From the NCBI RefSeq assembly GCF_001039355.2, contig NW_019775380.1, positions 62,001 through 126,000 on the forward strand: 64,000 bases of DNA, in the 5' to 3' direction. This DNA is from Lingula anatina (taxonomy: Eukaryota > Brachiopoda > Lingulata > Lingulida > Lingulidae). The position numbers and the translations under genes were made by a program. Each line of letters begins with the position of its first letter. Positions within the stretch are counted from its first letter, which is position 1. The notes under the pieces are model-generated. The model saw nothing but the letters and a program-made list of their open reading frames with translations, did no database searches and was not told the DNA's origin. Below are positions 26,979 to 39,569 of this stretch, in pieces.

Positions 26979-29900
26979 TTACTTTCTTTTCCCTGAAAAT
27001 CCGCCATATCCACCATCGCCAGGTCCGCTACCACCATAGCCGCTGTCGCCGGCTCCACTGTCACCGTAGCCACCGTAACCCCCATCACCCCCAAAGTATC
27101 CGCCATCACCGCCAAAGTATCCGCTATCACCACCAAAGAATCCACCATCACCACCGAAATATCCGCTATCACCACCGTAGTAACCGCCATCACTACCGCT
27201 AAACCCGTAACCACCATTTCCACGATAGCCACCTCCATTGCCGTTGTCGCAATTTCTACACTCGCACGTGGCTACTGTTTTACACCTCATACCTTGAGGG
27301 CGATCCATGGCTTGGAATGGGCTCTTCACACAGTACTGAATCATACGGTCTTTAACTGAAATTTGAATGTTAAGAATGGTTGCAACTGGCACGTCAGATT
27401 ATTATTGCGTTCTTCAGTGTCAGCTTTTAATCTTTGGTTAAGACCACTGATTTCAGACACAATAAATGAAGACTGGAAATGGGTGGTTGTCATATCAAGG
27501 TTTTTATTTATTCATATTTATTTATTTTTATTTGGGGGAGCATAAAATGAAATAATCTATGATCAAGAAGATTTTTGGTAGTTTCTGCTATCTTTCCGCA
27601 GTCTGAATGGACCATATGCACCGAGCCTAGAAGCTTTACATACCTCTCCACGACACTTCGAATATGTCATCCATAGCATTGGCATCGTCCATCTCCTCGC
27701 GGCATGGTGTTGCATTCACAGCTGCTTCTAAAAAAAAAAAGATTTATCACCGAAACAGAAACGATTATAAATACACTCTGGATAATCAATTCTCAGGTCG
27801 TAGACAAATCTTATTACATAAAGACCAAAAGCTGATTAATAAAAACACAATCAATATATTGAGTTTGTTTGGAATTATACGAATCTTTCATGAAAATGTT
27901 GCTAAAACAGTAAATGTTTGGAGTGATGAGATGAAGAGTTGCCTTGAGTCAAGTTATGATTTCAGCTATTAAAACCTCCAGTATTATTCAGTAGACACCC
28001 CGTGCTTACCTCCACCCTCTTCTGCAACAAGTCCCAATTCCTTGAACAGTTCGCCCCTCTTTCCACTTTCTGAAGTGTAAAATGGACTGAGTGAAGGCGA
28101 CATAAAAAGGTGCCTTGACAAATGATTTTAATCAATTCCTTTACAACGAGTTTTTCAATCAATTTTACCATATTTTTGACTATATTTTAAATTTTAGTCT
28201 ATTATCAAATTATTATTCGCATGGTCACTCTTAAAAACAGACAAACAGCGTTTATATCAAAAAAACTCCTTTTAATTTCTAAGAAAAATTTAAATCCCTT
28301 ACTTGTCCCGTTTTTCATGTCGACCATCATGTCTTCCAACTCCTGGAGATCCATGTTGGCCAGAGCACTCCCACCGTTGGCCAGCATTTGAGTGGCCTTT
28401 CTGATCCCGCAGAAGTCTCTTTTCGCCACCTCCACATCCACCATGTCGTCTGCGCTCAGGTACATGTACATCTGCAGCATGAATTTCGAGCAAGGGCGCA
28501 GTTGGGAATAGACGCTCTTGCCGGAAGGGCACTGATCGCTGTCGATGTCGAAGAACAGATTTAGGATTCTTCCCGGCAGCTCCTCTGCGTTATTGGTGTC
28601 GTTCATTAATCTCTCCATCTTGCGCATCAAGTCAAAAACACAGCCGAAAATCCCCATTTTCTCACCTCCAATTCCGGTTATATTTGCAAACTTGTCCCTT
28701 CCCATCGTGACTGCCTTGAATAGCAACTCGGCTGGTGACTTGCTGTCCCTGCTGAGATCGTCCATGCCGAACATGTCACCCATACCGCTCATTCCGCTCA
28801 TACCACTGAACGCGTCTCCAATACCACTGATTCCGCTAACACCACTGAGCGCGTCTCCAATACCACTGACTCCGCTAAATGTGCTCATATCTCCAAAGCC
28901 GCTCATAGCATTCTGCATATGGGTGCTGAACTGACTACCCGTTATTCTACTAAACACGCCTTCCAGTAGACCCCCAAAATCTTGATCACCAGGAACATCA
29001 CCAAACTCAAATTTGTCGCCCATGAGCTTACTTCCATTAATTGTTTCCGCCATCACGTCCTCCAGCATGCGCTCAAATTTGACTTCATCTTGATCGTCTG
29101 CCCCGTCACACATACAGTCTGTTTCTCCATCTTCGTCGGCAATACTTAAAATTTCCTTGGCCATGGCTTTTGTGCGAGCTAGCCTCACCAAGTCCATGAC
29201 TTCACGGCCGTCCAGATTTTTCCAAACTCCCGACAACACGTCCTACGGGAACAAGAACGAAACTGTTTCAAATATTACCAATACTTATATGCACCCAATA
29301 TTTTTTTTAATTTTTGGGGCTTTGTATCATATCTTTCTTCAAAAATTAGTCATAAAGAAGAAGGCCGAAATAGAAGTATTTCATTTTTACCTTACAAACG
29401 TATAAAAAGTAAAGTTTATGTGATTGAAATTAATTAGTATAAAGGGCCATTTTCAAAAAGTAAAAACGCAAAGTTTGAGATTGATAACTATTTTTTGACC
29501 TAAATATGTCATAATTTACCTCCATCACCATGGTTCGTGCGCTGCGGGCTGTAACAAAACGCACCCAGGCGCGGTGGCCATTTCTAGAAATGTCTGGGAT
29601 AACTTCACAGCCCTCTTGGAAGTTCTCGAAATCTTTGAAAGAGAGCAACGTTTAATAAATAATGTATAGAAACTGGTAAGGAATATCTACGTGCACAGCT
29701 TTACCTTAAAACATACAGCCTTAATGCAGATCTTATTGTCCAAAACGTTCAATTTTGTTCCAAATGTTCATTAACATATATTTCTTACCTTCATCACGGC
29801 ACGTAATATTTACGCGCATCCTAAACACGTTGTCAGAGCGATTCGCATCTTTGATAGCATGGGTAGGATCAACAACGAAAATCAACTCGGCTAATCCTGT

Positions 29901-32255
29901 GGAATAGAAATTAACGAAAATATAATAATAATTATTATTATTATAATAATAATGAATTATTTTCTGGAGCATTATTTAAACGTGTAGACTTTTATTCCTG
30001 ACAAAATATAGGGGCCTACATATAATTTTGTAGCTCACCACAGACTAAGATTTGTCCAGGTTTAGATTCCAAGGTAATACTCTCCATTTGTCTCCTTGTG
30101 GCATTAACAGTTTCACCTGCGGCAATTCCTAAATAAGAAGATATTTATAATCATTCCAATGACAAGCTTTCCTTTCCCCCCTCTCTCCTCTACATTTTCA
30201 ATTGATGCCCAACACCAACTAAATTCAGAACGAAGTAGATAAGTAAATAAAGCCAAATCTAGAAAGAAACCATAGAACTCAAATAAATGAAAATACTTTT
30301 CTGCTATTAAAAAAAAACGTTTTAACCCTTAACTGAGTCTGACAAATTAATTCTATTATAATTATAATTGGTATCTTTCTGCAATACCTCTGCGGAACGT
30401 CATCTGTCCAATCATGACGTCTTCGCTATCCATGTCGTCACCATTGCAGCCAAACTGTCCAGCCGCTAAATCGTCCATATCCCGCGCACGTTCAGTTTCA
30501 TTCCGGGGTGGCCGTTGTTGTGTGTTGGTCGTAGGTCCGCTCATGCCGTCAATCCCTTCCATTCCTTGCATGCCTTCCATGCATTCCCTCGCCTGGCGCC
30601 TGCTGCGCTTGCGCAGAAACACCCAGACGCCATATGGCATGTTTTTGGATGGATGGAGCAAGTCTCTTTCTCCGTTGTTTGTTACTGAAACCTAAACCAT
30701 TTGGAAAAGTTAAAGACAGTTGTTTGATTCAACGTTTCTTTTCATTGCTTGACATTAAATGGTATTTCATCCAAGAAGCAATTCATTAAATTGAATAAAA
30801 ATTATATAATGACTTTTCCTTGAATTATTTCATAAAGGTCTATTCATATTCAGATATGCTTAGTACTGTTTTACCTTCATACGAATGTTTCTTTCCATTA
30901 GTTGCTCAACCAGCGGTCTGCCGGTTCTCAGACGTAGGGAGGCATTTCCTCGGGGATCAAAACCGCGGAGGTTCAAACCAATACTTAGATCCACACCTAA
31001 AAGATTATGAACAACGGATTTACAGAAAAAAGTGAGGAACCTTAATTTCAGTATGCAAGTAAAAAAACCCGGAAAGATCACTTATGCATTTTCCAAAGCC
31101 TCACTGGGAATGAATGTAAAAAGAATAAAACGTCAACCACTGGTGGTGGCCGTAATTCAAAGTTGAAATGAGGTCTACGTAATTCTTACTGTATTTGGCT
31201 AACAGAGTAAAATAACTGAATGTCCATCAGAATTATCACACATACATCTAATATACGTTATTTAAATTTTACGATATTTGTTAAAAACAAAGTATTCACC
31301 TAAAACGCAAGTGCAATGTCTAAAATTATTTTTAGGTTTTGGCATGTTAAAAGCAAATTCACTCTACCTGAGGTGTTACACTTGCGAACGACCTGTACTG
31401 ACCGGTAAACAAGACCGTCTGGATTTGATACCACGGCAGTTATACACGCTGAAAAAATATATAAATTCAATGAAAATTTGTTTGAAAAACTATTTTTTCG
31501 AATATTTTTTATTTCTTCAATTTTTATATTTTATTTTCTCATTATAAGTTGAGATTTATCAAAGCATCAAGCATTAACGTCATCGGTCATATGTCATCCT
31601 GTATTTGCCAGTCCGAAAGTGCCCATAAACCATACATTAACCGCCAATGCTACAATGTACTTACTTGGTCCACAGGGTATTGGCCCCAGGTTATTACTGC
31701 TGTCCAAGTTGACGGCGGAGACATCCAGGTCAGCGGTAGCGTTCACTGCAAGGCTGCTCAGTGCTGGAAAATACCAAAAATGTAGATTTAATTTTGCTAT
31801 TTTTTCACAGTCTCATTTGCATTATCCATGATCTACGGTGCATTCTACAGATCCCCACAGTGAGGTGTCGACCTAATCCGTTTGCAATTTGGAATTTTCG
31901 TTTCCCGTTCTTTTGCTATTGAAAGTCAGCCGGTGCCAGTGCTACATGTAGTATTGATAAAAGGTTTTCTGATCTAGTTAACTACTGATGGTCTGTAATA
32001 GTTTAAGGAGGTGGATTTTGGCAAACTATTGAAATAATATGTAGTTTGGCTTATGTAATTCGTTTGAGTTGTACTTAAGTTATATTACTGTGAGATGATA
32101 AAGTGAACCACTGCGAAAATTTGTCTCATTTAACGCTCACTTGAAGTTCTCAATCAGTCCTAGAACAATGTTTTTAATCTGTTCTAGGAATTCTGAAGGG
32201 CTTCCCAAGACAGTTCTCAAACTGTTGCATTCATTACCAAACAACATTAGAAAAA

Positions 32256-32295
<40 letters not shown>

Positions 32296-35200
32296 ACACC
32301 AAATGTTCTAGAATAGATTTAGACTGTAAGTGAACGTTAATTGAGACAATTTTTCACAGGGGAACAGACATATTTCAGAAACAGACACACACTGTATTAC
32401 TTCAGAAGTACTTAAATGCCAAGTCAAGTATTTGGGCAACACTTAATGTCGCGGGCACACCGTGCGGTATATTTATTCGCAAAGCAGAGTTTACCATTTA
32501 GAAAATCACTGGTAGAACTAAGACATGGAGATTGGACAGGAGAACACAAGTTGCATGATGTTGCCGAGAGAGAGACAGAGAAAGGGGGTGCATCTGTCGT
32601 CCTGGATACATAAATTTGTTTCCATTTTATATCATCTTGTCAATAAAATCTTTCGTTTCCTATTAAACCTGTGATATTGTCATTTTGCGCTTGACAAATA
32701 AACTGGCATACAGTACAGGGGCCTATGCATGCAGAAAACTGCATAATTGATACGTATTGATTTCTTCGTGTTTTACCTGAATGCCAAAGATAGAGCAACA
32801 AACGTTGACTGCCAAACACTCTCTATGTTGTTAGTCACGGTAAAATTTTGCAAATAAAAGAATCAATCAAGACAATGACATTATGGAGGCTATAGATTTT
32901 TGACAAATGAGATGCTATTGTGCACGATAGCTGCGTATTGTTTATAATTAGTGCCCATGAAACTGATGCGTCCTAGCTTTTAACCACAGGGAGTAATGGC
33001 TAAAGGGAATAGGCCCCTGTCACTGTTTTGCGTCTGCTTCCACTTGGTCTGATTTAAAATGGGAATAAGCCTAAAACGCGTCATCAAACGATCAGAAAAT
33101 TGTTGAGGAATTTAATTTTGAAAGTGGAAACGGGCCTATTTAATATCCTTCCCTCTGCACGAATAGGCTATATTTTGTCTCAGACATTTACACTCACAGT
33201 TAATACATATGGTGCCCGATCAGGTGTTCTCTATTTACAATTGAATCCCGTTGAAATAACTTTTTATTATGAGATAATTTTAGAGGTGAGTATAGTAAGA
33301 TGTGGCTAAAATGTTGCAATAACAAATATCGACCGTGATTATAATAAAAAGCAGCTGTGATTCAATTGACAAGTGATTTATAACTTTTTTCCTTTTCAGT
33401 CTTGGGAGTTCATAAGATGCAGAATTACTAGGCGTACTGTTTCGAGTTTTGCCTTACGTGGCACGCAAAAGTGCAGTCAATGTAACGCAAGTATATTTGT
33501 GAAACACTCCGTGCTTCCACACCAACAACCAAACACACAAACACATAAAGGGATATATAATAGTTGGAAAATCAATGTTTTATTTTCTAGCGCCATTTGA
33601 TATCGATTAACCTCCATTTGGTCAGCTAGAGTTGAGAAGCTCATAATGACAATCAATTGATGCCGGATTCAGGTTTAAAATCAGCTAATGGGTAAATTTA
33701 TTCAAGAAAAAGTGACAAAATGGAATTAACTAATATCATGTCTATTAGACGAATTAATTATCTATTTATTTTGTACATATCAGAAATGATTGTGCATTAA
33801 TCAGATGAAATGAGACAAAATTTGGTCCAAACTGTATTCATCTTTTAATTTCAACATGCCAAGTTTTTTCACTTTAGGGAACGTCTGCTATATCATCCTA
33901 GACTACTTTAAGGAAGAATAAAACCACAACTAACGAAAAGGCTTGATGAATAGTTTGGCCTTGAAGACACATACCTTCATTAACAATTTTCAATATTTTG
34001 TTTCCTATAATCTTTAACCAAAATAACAACCACCTATAGAAATTAGACCCAATATGTTCGCATGTAAGACAACAAAATTCTGTCATTTTTATGAAGCTAT
34101 TTTGGATTTTCATTGAAGGAGCAGTTCCTGTTTTAACTAAAATATATAACTTACCTGTTGCACTAGCCTCCATAATCCTGCCCAGGGAAGTGTTACACTG
34201 TTTGATACCAGACGGGCACGCCTCGTTTAGGTAGAATGTAATATTGGCCTGAGCCTGAGGAGACAGGTCAACCTGGCCCACATTTTTCACGGTGAAGTTT
34301 AGGCCACCAGAGCAGATATCCTGAAAAAATACGTTTAAGAGTTGCCAGATCTAGTCATCTTGCCGTTATAGTGTATGTAACTTTAAATTTTCGGTCATTG
34401 TCAATCTTACGACATTATATCAAGCATGGACTCTACATCTACGGACCAGCGTTTGACCAAGTAATGGTCCAAATCACAGGCATATTGGATATTTTTTGCT
34501 ATTTATTCTTTGTGATCTCATCCCAGTTTTTCAGTAAAGATATTGGGAATTATGGGGACATGTGCATGTATGTGTGTATGATTCGAAGTATCTGGATTTG
34601 TTTCCTTTTTTTCGAAAAATTTTGATCAAAAGTATTTTTTTTCTTGGGTTAAAATGCCCGAAAAATGTACAAGCTGTGGGCCAAAATAGTAATTGTAAAC
34701 AAATACGTATTTCAAAACTACGAAAAAAGTGTTATAGAAATTTTCATAGAGACATTTTCTTCCACATTTATAAACAGAGAGAAGTCGTTCCATTGCAATT
34801 ATTTTCATAGTTAAATTGTTGCAACTAAAGTAACATGAATGCAATTAAGAAAATGGCACTTTTTTCATGCCACAGAATTGGTTTCCATACCTTTAAAATA
34901 GATAGAGAGCTTTTTAAAAATCGAAAACTGTCATGATTATTTCATTGTTCATATTCTTATCGATTCATGAGAAAAATGTTTCAAAATTCATTTTAAAAAA
35001 TCACTCAAAATCAAACTAGTGATCTGCTCAATTCTACTATCTATCTTAGATTTCATTTGTTCACAACTGTGTCAGGTTTGGCGGAACATATACATTAGCA
35101 CTCAGAAAGCCCCCCTCCCTTCATTTTCAATTCTGCCTTTTCAAATAATAAGGAACCTAGCTTACCCCCAAAGTGGCCCCTGGGGTCAACATGGCTGCCT

Positions 35201-36368
35201 TTCCTCTGGCACCCTCACACCTGAAAGCCACAACTTTCACTACTGGACCCGCTGAAAGAGAAAATGTAGCTGACGTGATACAGGTATTTAGCAAGGACAC
35301 TTTTTCTGGGGACAAATAGAGACAATGCAAATGGTTTCTTACATGTATAAGAAGTGTCGAGGAAGTTACAGTGCGTAATAAAACTATATAAATTCCACTC
35401 AGATCTCAGGATTTCTGGTAGAAAACACCATATGAAATTTCGCCATGGTTACAAAATCCCAACTAAAAAAGTCTGTATCTAACTATGTTGTCTACTTTAT
35501 ATAGGTAATGGTCTATTCCTACATCACGGCGTTCTCAATCTTTATCTAGTAACACTAAAATTGTAATAAACATCGATGTTTTAAAAAAGCTGAAAGAAAC
35601 GTGATTAACTTTACAAACAATATATAATAAAACCACGTCTTTGAAACTCGAGGGAGGTGATCTAAAAAGTTACAGATTTCCACATTACGACATTTCCAGG
35701 TCGTTCTATATTTCTAAAAATGGTCTTCCAGTCATAAAGCGTCTTTAACTAAACATGTTTTCATCAATCAAGTATCAATATTTTTCCTAAAAAGGGGGGA
35801 AAATAAAAAAAGGAAATCACAAATTCCACTCAGATCTCAGGATTTCTGGTAGAAAGTACCATATAAAATTTCGCTGTAGTTACAAAATCCCAACTAAAAA
35901 GTATGTATCTAACTATGTTGTCTACTTTATATATGTAATGGTCTATTTCCACATCACGGTGTTCAGAAATCTTTATCTAGTAACACTAAAATTGTAATAA
36001 ACATCGATGTTTTAAAAAAAGCTGAAAGAAACGTGATTAACTATACAAACAACATATGATAAAACCCCGTCTTTGAAACTCGAGGGAGGTGATCTAAAAA
36101 GTTACAGATTTCCACATTAAGACATTTCCAGGTCGTTCTATATTGCTAAAAATGGTCTTCCAGTTATAAAGCGTCTTTAACTAAACATGTTTTCATCAAT
36201 CAAGTATCGATATTTTTCAAAAAAAAAAAAAAAAAAAAAGGAAAAAAATAAAAAAAAAGGAAATCCTAGTTCGATCGTTAAAGAAGCATTACCTGGTGGT
36301 CCCTGAGCTGCGACGTTGGAAACTGCTAACAGTACCGTGAACAGGAATGACATGTAGCCTGCCATCAT
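26979..36368 (-). CDS. Secreted CARDB-like, Met/Gly-repeat and Gly-rich-tail protein (901 aa), not recognised
   Basis: Fourteen exons, all GT-AG, all phases compatible: 36293-36368, 35166-35251, 34155-34320, 31665-31763, 31368-31448, 30875-30996, 30388-30691, 30039-30128, 29789-29896, 29520-29632, 28303-29242, 28010-28069, 27644-27727, 26979-27355 (TAA). I chose the ATG at 36368 because a hydrophobic signal peptide follows, ending near VAAQG. Residues about 26-170 and 170-375 look like beta-sandwich domains: VSVTNNGERDL and VVDPTHAIKDANRSDN strongly resemble CARDB-type repeats. Many Asn-x-Ser/Thr sites and Cys support an extracellular product. Residues about 527-578 are a Ser-Gly-Met/Ile-Gly-Asp repeat; about 600-730 is a Cys-containing, probably helical region; 816-897 is a Gly/Asp/Tyr/Phe tail after CECRNC. 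It ends in Gly-Lys-Arg-Lys. Function unknown; a matrix, adhesive or cuticle-like role is only a guess from composition. Confidence 0.82.
32252..32295. repeat. (AAAT)n microsatellite
   Basis: About eleven AAAT units in intron 3 of the minus-strand secreted-protein gene. The rest of this 2.4-kb intron (31764-34154) holds short open frames only (for example 32416-32613), with no recognisable feature. Confidence 0.9.
35391..36266. repeat. 431-bp tandem duplication in intron 1 of the secreted-protein gene
   Basis: Unit 1 is 35391-35821 and unit 2 is 35822 to about 36266. Both start AATTCCACTCAGATCTCAGG and share, among others, AAACTCGAGGGAGGTGATC and ATTTCCAGGTCGTTC, differing by scattered substitutions and a longer A-run at the end of unit 2. 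The repeat lies just downstream of the signal-peptide exon in transcript direction. Confidence 0.9.
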
Positions 36369-39300
36369 TAGTGTCTTCACCGTCGGTTATTCAGGTCTTC
36401 TTTGGGTGGTTCAGAATCAGTTTTTGAGAGAGAATTGCCAGAAGAAAAGAGATTCCTCCTTTTCCGTACCGCTCTGGTTCTAGCGGTCTCGCGACAGTGA
36501 ATGTAAAATGCTGTACAAGCTTCCAGGTTGCTTTTTGTATTGGAAATCGATAAAAAATTGACCATGCAGTCACAGTATTTCCGCCGTGACTTAACAATGC
36601 TATTATTCAAGTTTTCAATGGATGATATTGACCACCTTGAAGCACAGTGTTTTCACCGGTTTACATGGCACTGACGTCTTTTGTTTGACACATCATTTTA
36701 TTTTTCGAATGACTAAGTATCAAGCTTCATGTCACATATAATTAAGCCTTAAAAGGGGATGACAACTCTTCATTTTGGAAGGAAAAGCGCCATAAAACTG
36801 ATTCCCCCATACTTTCTGATAGTTGAACCCGATGGCAAGAACAGATTTAAGAATAATTGAGATAAAATTTTTTGGTAAAATGGAATTTATTATATTTTTG
36901 TGTTGTTTACAATATCTTATTTGTGGAATTGTTAATCTCATATGAAAAATTGTTATCCCTGTAAGCTATATAGGAAAAGGATTTACCGCCTGCAAAGACG
37001 AGTCCTTTATTCTCCAACATTAGTTGTTTTTGTCAACACATGGCGTTTCTTGGCTACATGATATTGACTAACGACTCTTTGTTTAATTCATTGTTATCCA
37101 ATTTTCCATTTTGCCGATAAATTATGTAATTTTCTTATGTAATGATCCAGAAAGAAAACAATCACAAAAACTGACACAGCACAATTTCAAAGAAAATGCT
37201 CCTAACCTCTAAACCATGAAACAAAGGTCTGTGTTGTATAAAAGTAATACAAAAATCGATAATACAGACGTTTACTGTACAAGAAAATTTATTTGAAGAA
37301 GTGGTTGGTTTGCATAGATTTAAAACACCAGCGAAACTTATCAATTACTTAAAACAATGAACTTTCAATTAGAGTTGTGTGGGTCATGTGAGAGAGAGAT
37401 TTAACATTCGTACAAAACGACCGTTATTCAACTGTTGTTTAACGATTTACATTTTTCCAGTCTCAGTGGAATAAAGGGAAGTAGTTTAGATTTTGATTCA
37501 TTTATTTGTAAATCTAACTATCTATTCAGTTGTTTATCTTTCAATTTATCAATTTATCATTTAAGAGGCTTAACGCCAATGACAGTTTGGCCTTAACGTG
37601 AAACTACTATGTGAATCTCAGTACTTTCATAAAATCGATCTCAGTATAGCCAAAGAGGTTTAGTGATAAAATTCCTTGGTATAACAGACATGTGCTGTTC
37701 ACTGTCACGTGATTGTCACAGGTGACACCAGGTGGCAGGTTATAAGGCACATGCACACGATGTCTTTCAGTATAACATAACGTACATGTAGACCAACGTT
37801 ATTTAATTTGTAGTGTAGAAAAGTTTTACAATACTAAACGGCGTCGAGAAATAAGCATTTGTGATTGTTCACAAAGCAGCGCCCTAAGCTTAAGAATCTT
37901 CTTCTAAACCTTCTAATTATTACAATATACGTCATGGTATGTTTTGTTAAAGTTATTGTGCTTATTCTTGGGTAGGGGAGACCGGGGCTAGTTGGACCCC
38001 GGGGTAAGTTGGCCTCCCATCAAATCTCTTTAATAAAGTTACTTTAAGATGCTAAATTATATCATCTGGACTCACTGCCGACGCTTTCTTAGCACTATGG
38101 GATGCGGTCACTTTACAAAATGATGTGATCAATTCTTTTACCCCATAGTTACTTTGTCATAAATTTATGGGGGGGGGGGGGGCAACTTACCCCGGGGTCC
38201 AACTAACCCCGGTCTCCCCTAGTTATCTGTGTATATGTAATACAAATGCAAAACGCATTCATGTCACACCTATCACAACGAATTTATTAACTTATCCACT
38301 GATTTCTTGACTTAATTAAGGTACTTTCTCGAAATAATAAAGCTTTTTAATTTTGTCAATGGATTTCTTGCTTTGTCAACGAAATAAAGAATAGTTACAT
38401 GATCTACTGGTATCACCTATTTGTTTCTTATTTGCATTAGCCGCCATTAAGGAAAGAATAACTGACCAGTATGCCTCATTTCACCATTTTATGTTTACAT
38501 GCACTGCGCCCCTGTCTGTACCCCCTATTATAAATGACAGGGCAATTGATTATTTCATGAAACAATTCAAGAAAATGGGCATTCCACTCTTGTTATTGGA
38601 TAAGACCCTTTTAGTGCATTGTAACATATTTATTTCCAGACTGTTGGTGTCTTTGATTGTTTCTCTTTCAAATCACATGATCAGACATGATAAGAGTACA
38701 AAACAAACGGTTTTGTCCATGGTGACGAAAACATTAGATAACGTCTTTAAAGTCTCTCAGTTCTATGTGCGATATTGATTTCTACTGGCCTGCCCTTTCT
38801 ATGAACTTTTTACCTAGTAAAAGACAAGTATAGAAGGGGAGAGGACAGAGCAAACTGATTTCAACTGGCAATGGACAAATGAAGTTGATCTATAGTACAA
38901 GAAATAGGTCCTTTCAGCTATTGTTACAAATTTATAATGAATTTCTATTACCAATGAAAACTTCTATAATATAAATTGTTTTTGAAAATTATGGAATACC
39001 TAGTAGGTTTATCTGAAGCAAGATGCATTTTTGTAAGCATAGGGACCCACACAGCTTGTCTAATTTCACTTTTGAAATCTTGGTAAATCCCAAACAAGAT
39101 ATGGTTCTATGAATTTGCAAAAGTTTTGTTTACAGATATATTGAATTCGTGTTTATCTCTTACTTTTATTCCCGCAACTCTCCTTTTAACATACATGTAT
39201 ACAAGTCATTTGCTACGTCCTGATAATCCTAGGGAACCATGGGAATACACTTTGTTGAACGTCAATTTTTCAACACGGTCTCGGACACTGAAGGACTTTC

Positions 39301-39569
39301 TGCCACGACTGATAATGGTCGTTAGTGTACCGAATGATCCTTGGTGCCATTGTTGATTTGCAAAGAGTGACCATAAAAGAGTAAATGATAAACCTTTTCT
39401 TCAGTTCGCATACTTTGTTTTCGAAGTCTACTACATTCGAGTGAAGATTCATCCATTTATTCATTAACTGCTGATGAGTAACGCAAGGATAAATATCAGT
39501 TTTGCTCATAAAATAGTAATATCATATATGAAAAATATCATTTTGAGTGGGCCTCCAAGGAAGCACAAC
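36369..39569. other. Intergenic DNA between divergent genes
   Basis: Separates the minus-strand secreted-protein gene from the plus-strand lectin-PAN gene, so both promoters should lie here. I cannot identify a convincing TATA box for either. Open frames such as 38491-38778 and 39126-39356 show no domain. The only clear structure is the MITE at 37975-38219. Confidence 0.5.
37975..38219. mobile_element. MITE with about 38-bp inverted repeats and TA flanks
   Basis: The left end GGGGAGACCGGGG (from 37975) and right end CCCCGGTCTCCCC (to 38219) are inverted repeats extending about 38 bp through GGACCCCGGGGTAAGTTG with one or two mismatches. Both sides are flanked by TA (37973-37974 and 38220-38221), the target duplication typical of Tc1/mariner-type elements. 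A 14-G run lies just inside the right end. There is no coding capacity. Confidence 0.82.

Noticed and set aside
28545-28934. 129-residue plus-strand frame
   Set aside because: Antisense of the large exon 28303-29242, which joins in phase with neighbours; the proline/isoleucine pattern is the complement of its Ser-Gly-Ile repeat.
30684-30686. Acceptor TTTCAG/TAAC for exon 7 of the secreted-protein gene
   Set aside because: It would place TAA in frame at the first codon. The acceptor GGTTTAG/GTT a few bases upstream gives VSVTNN in the right phase.
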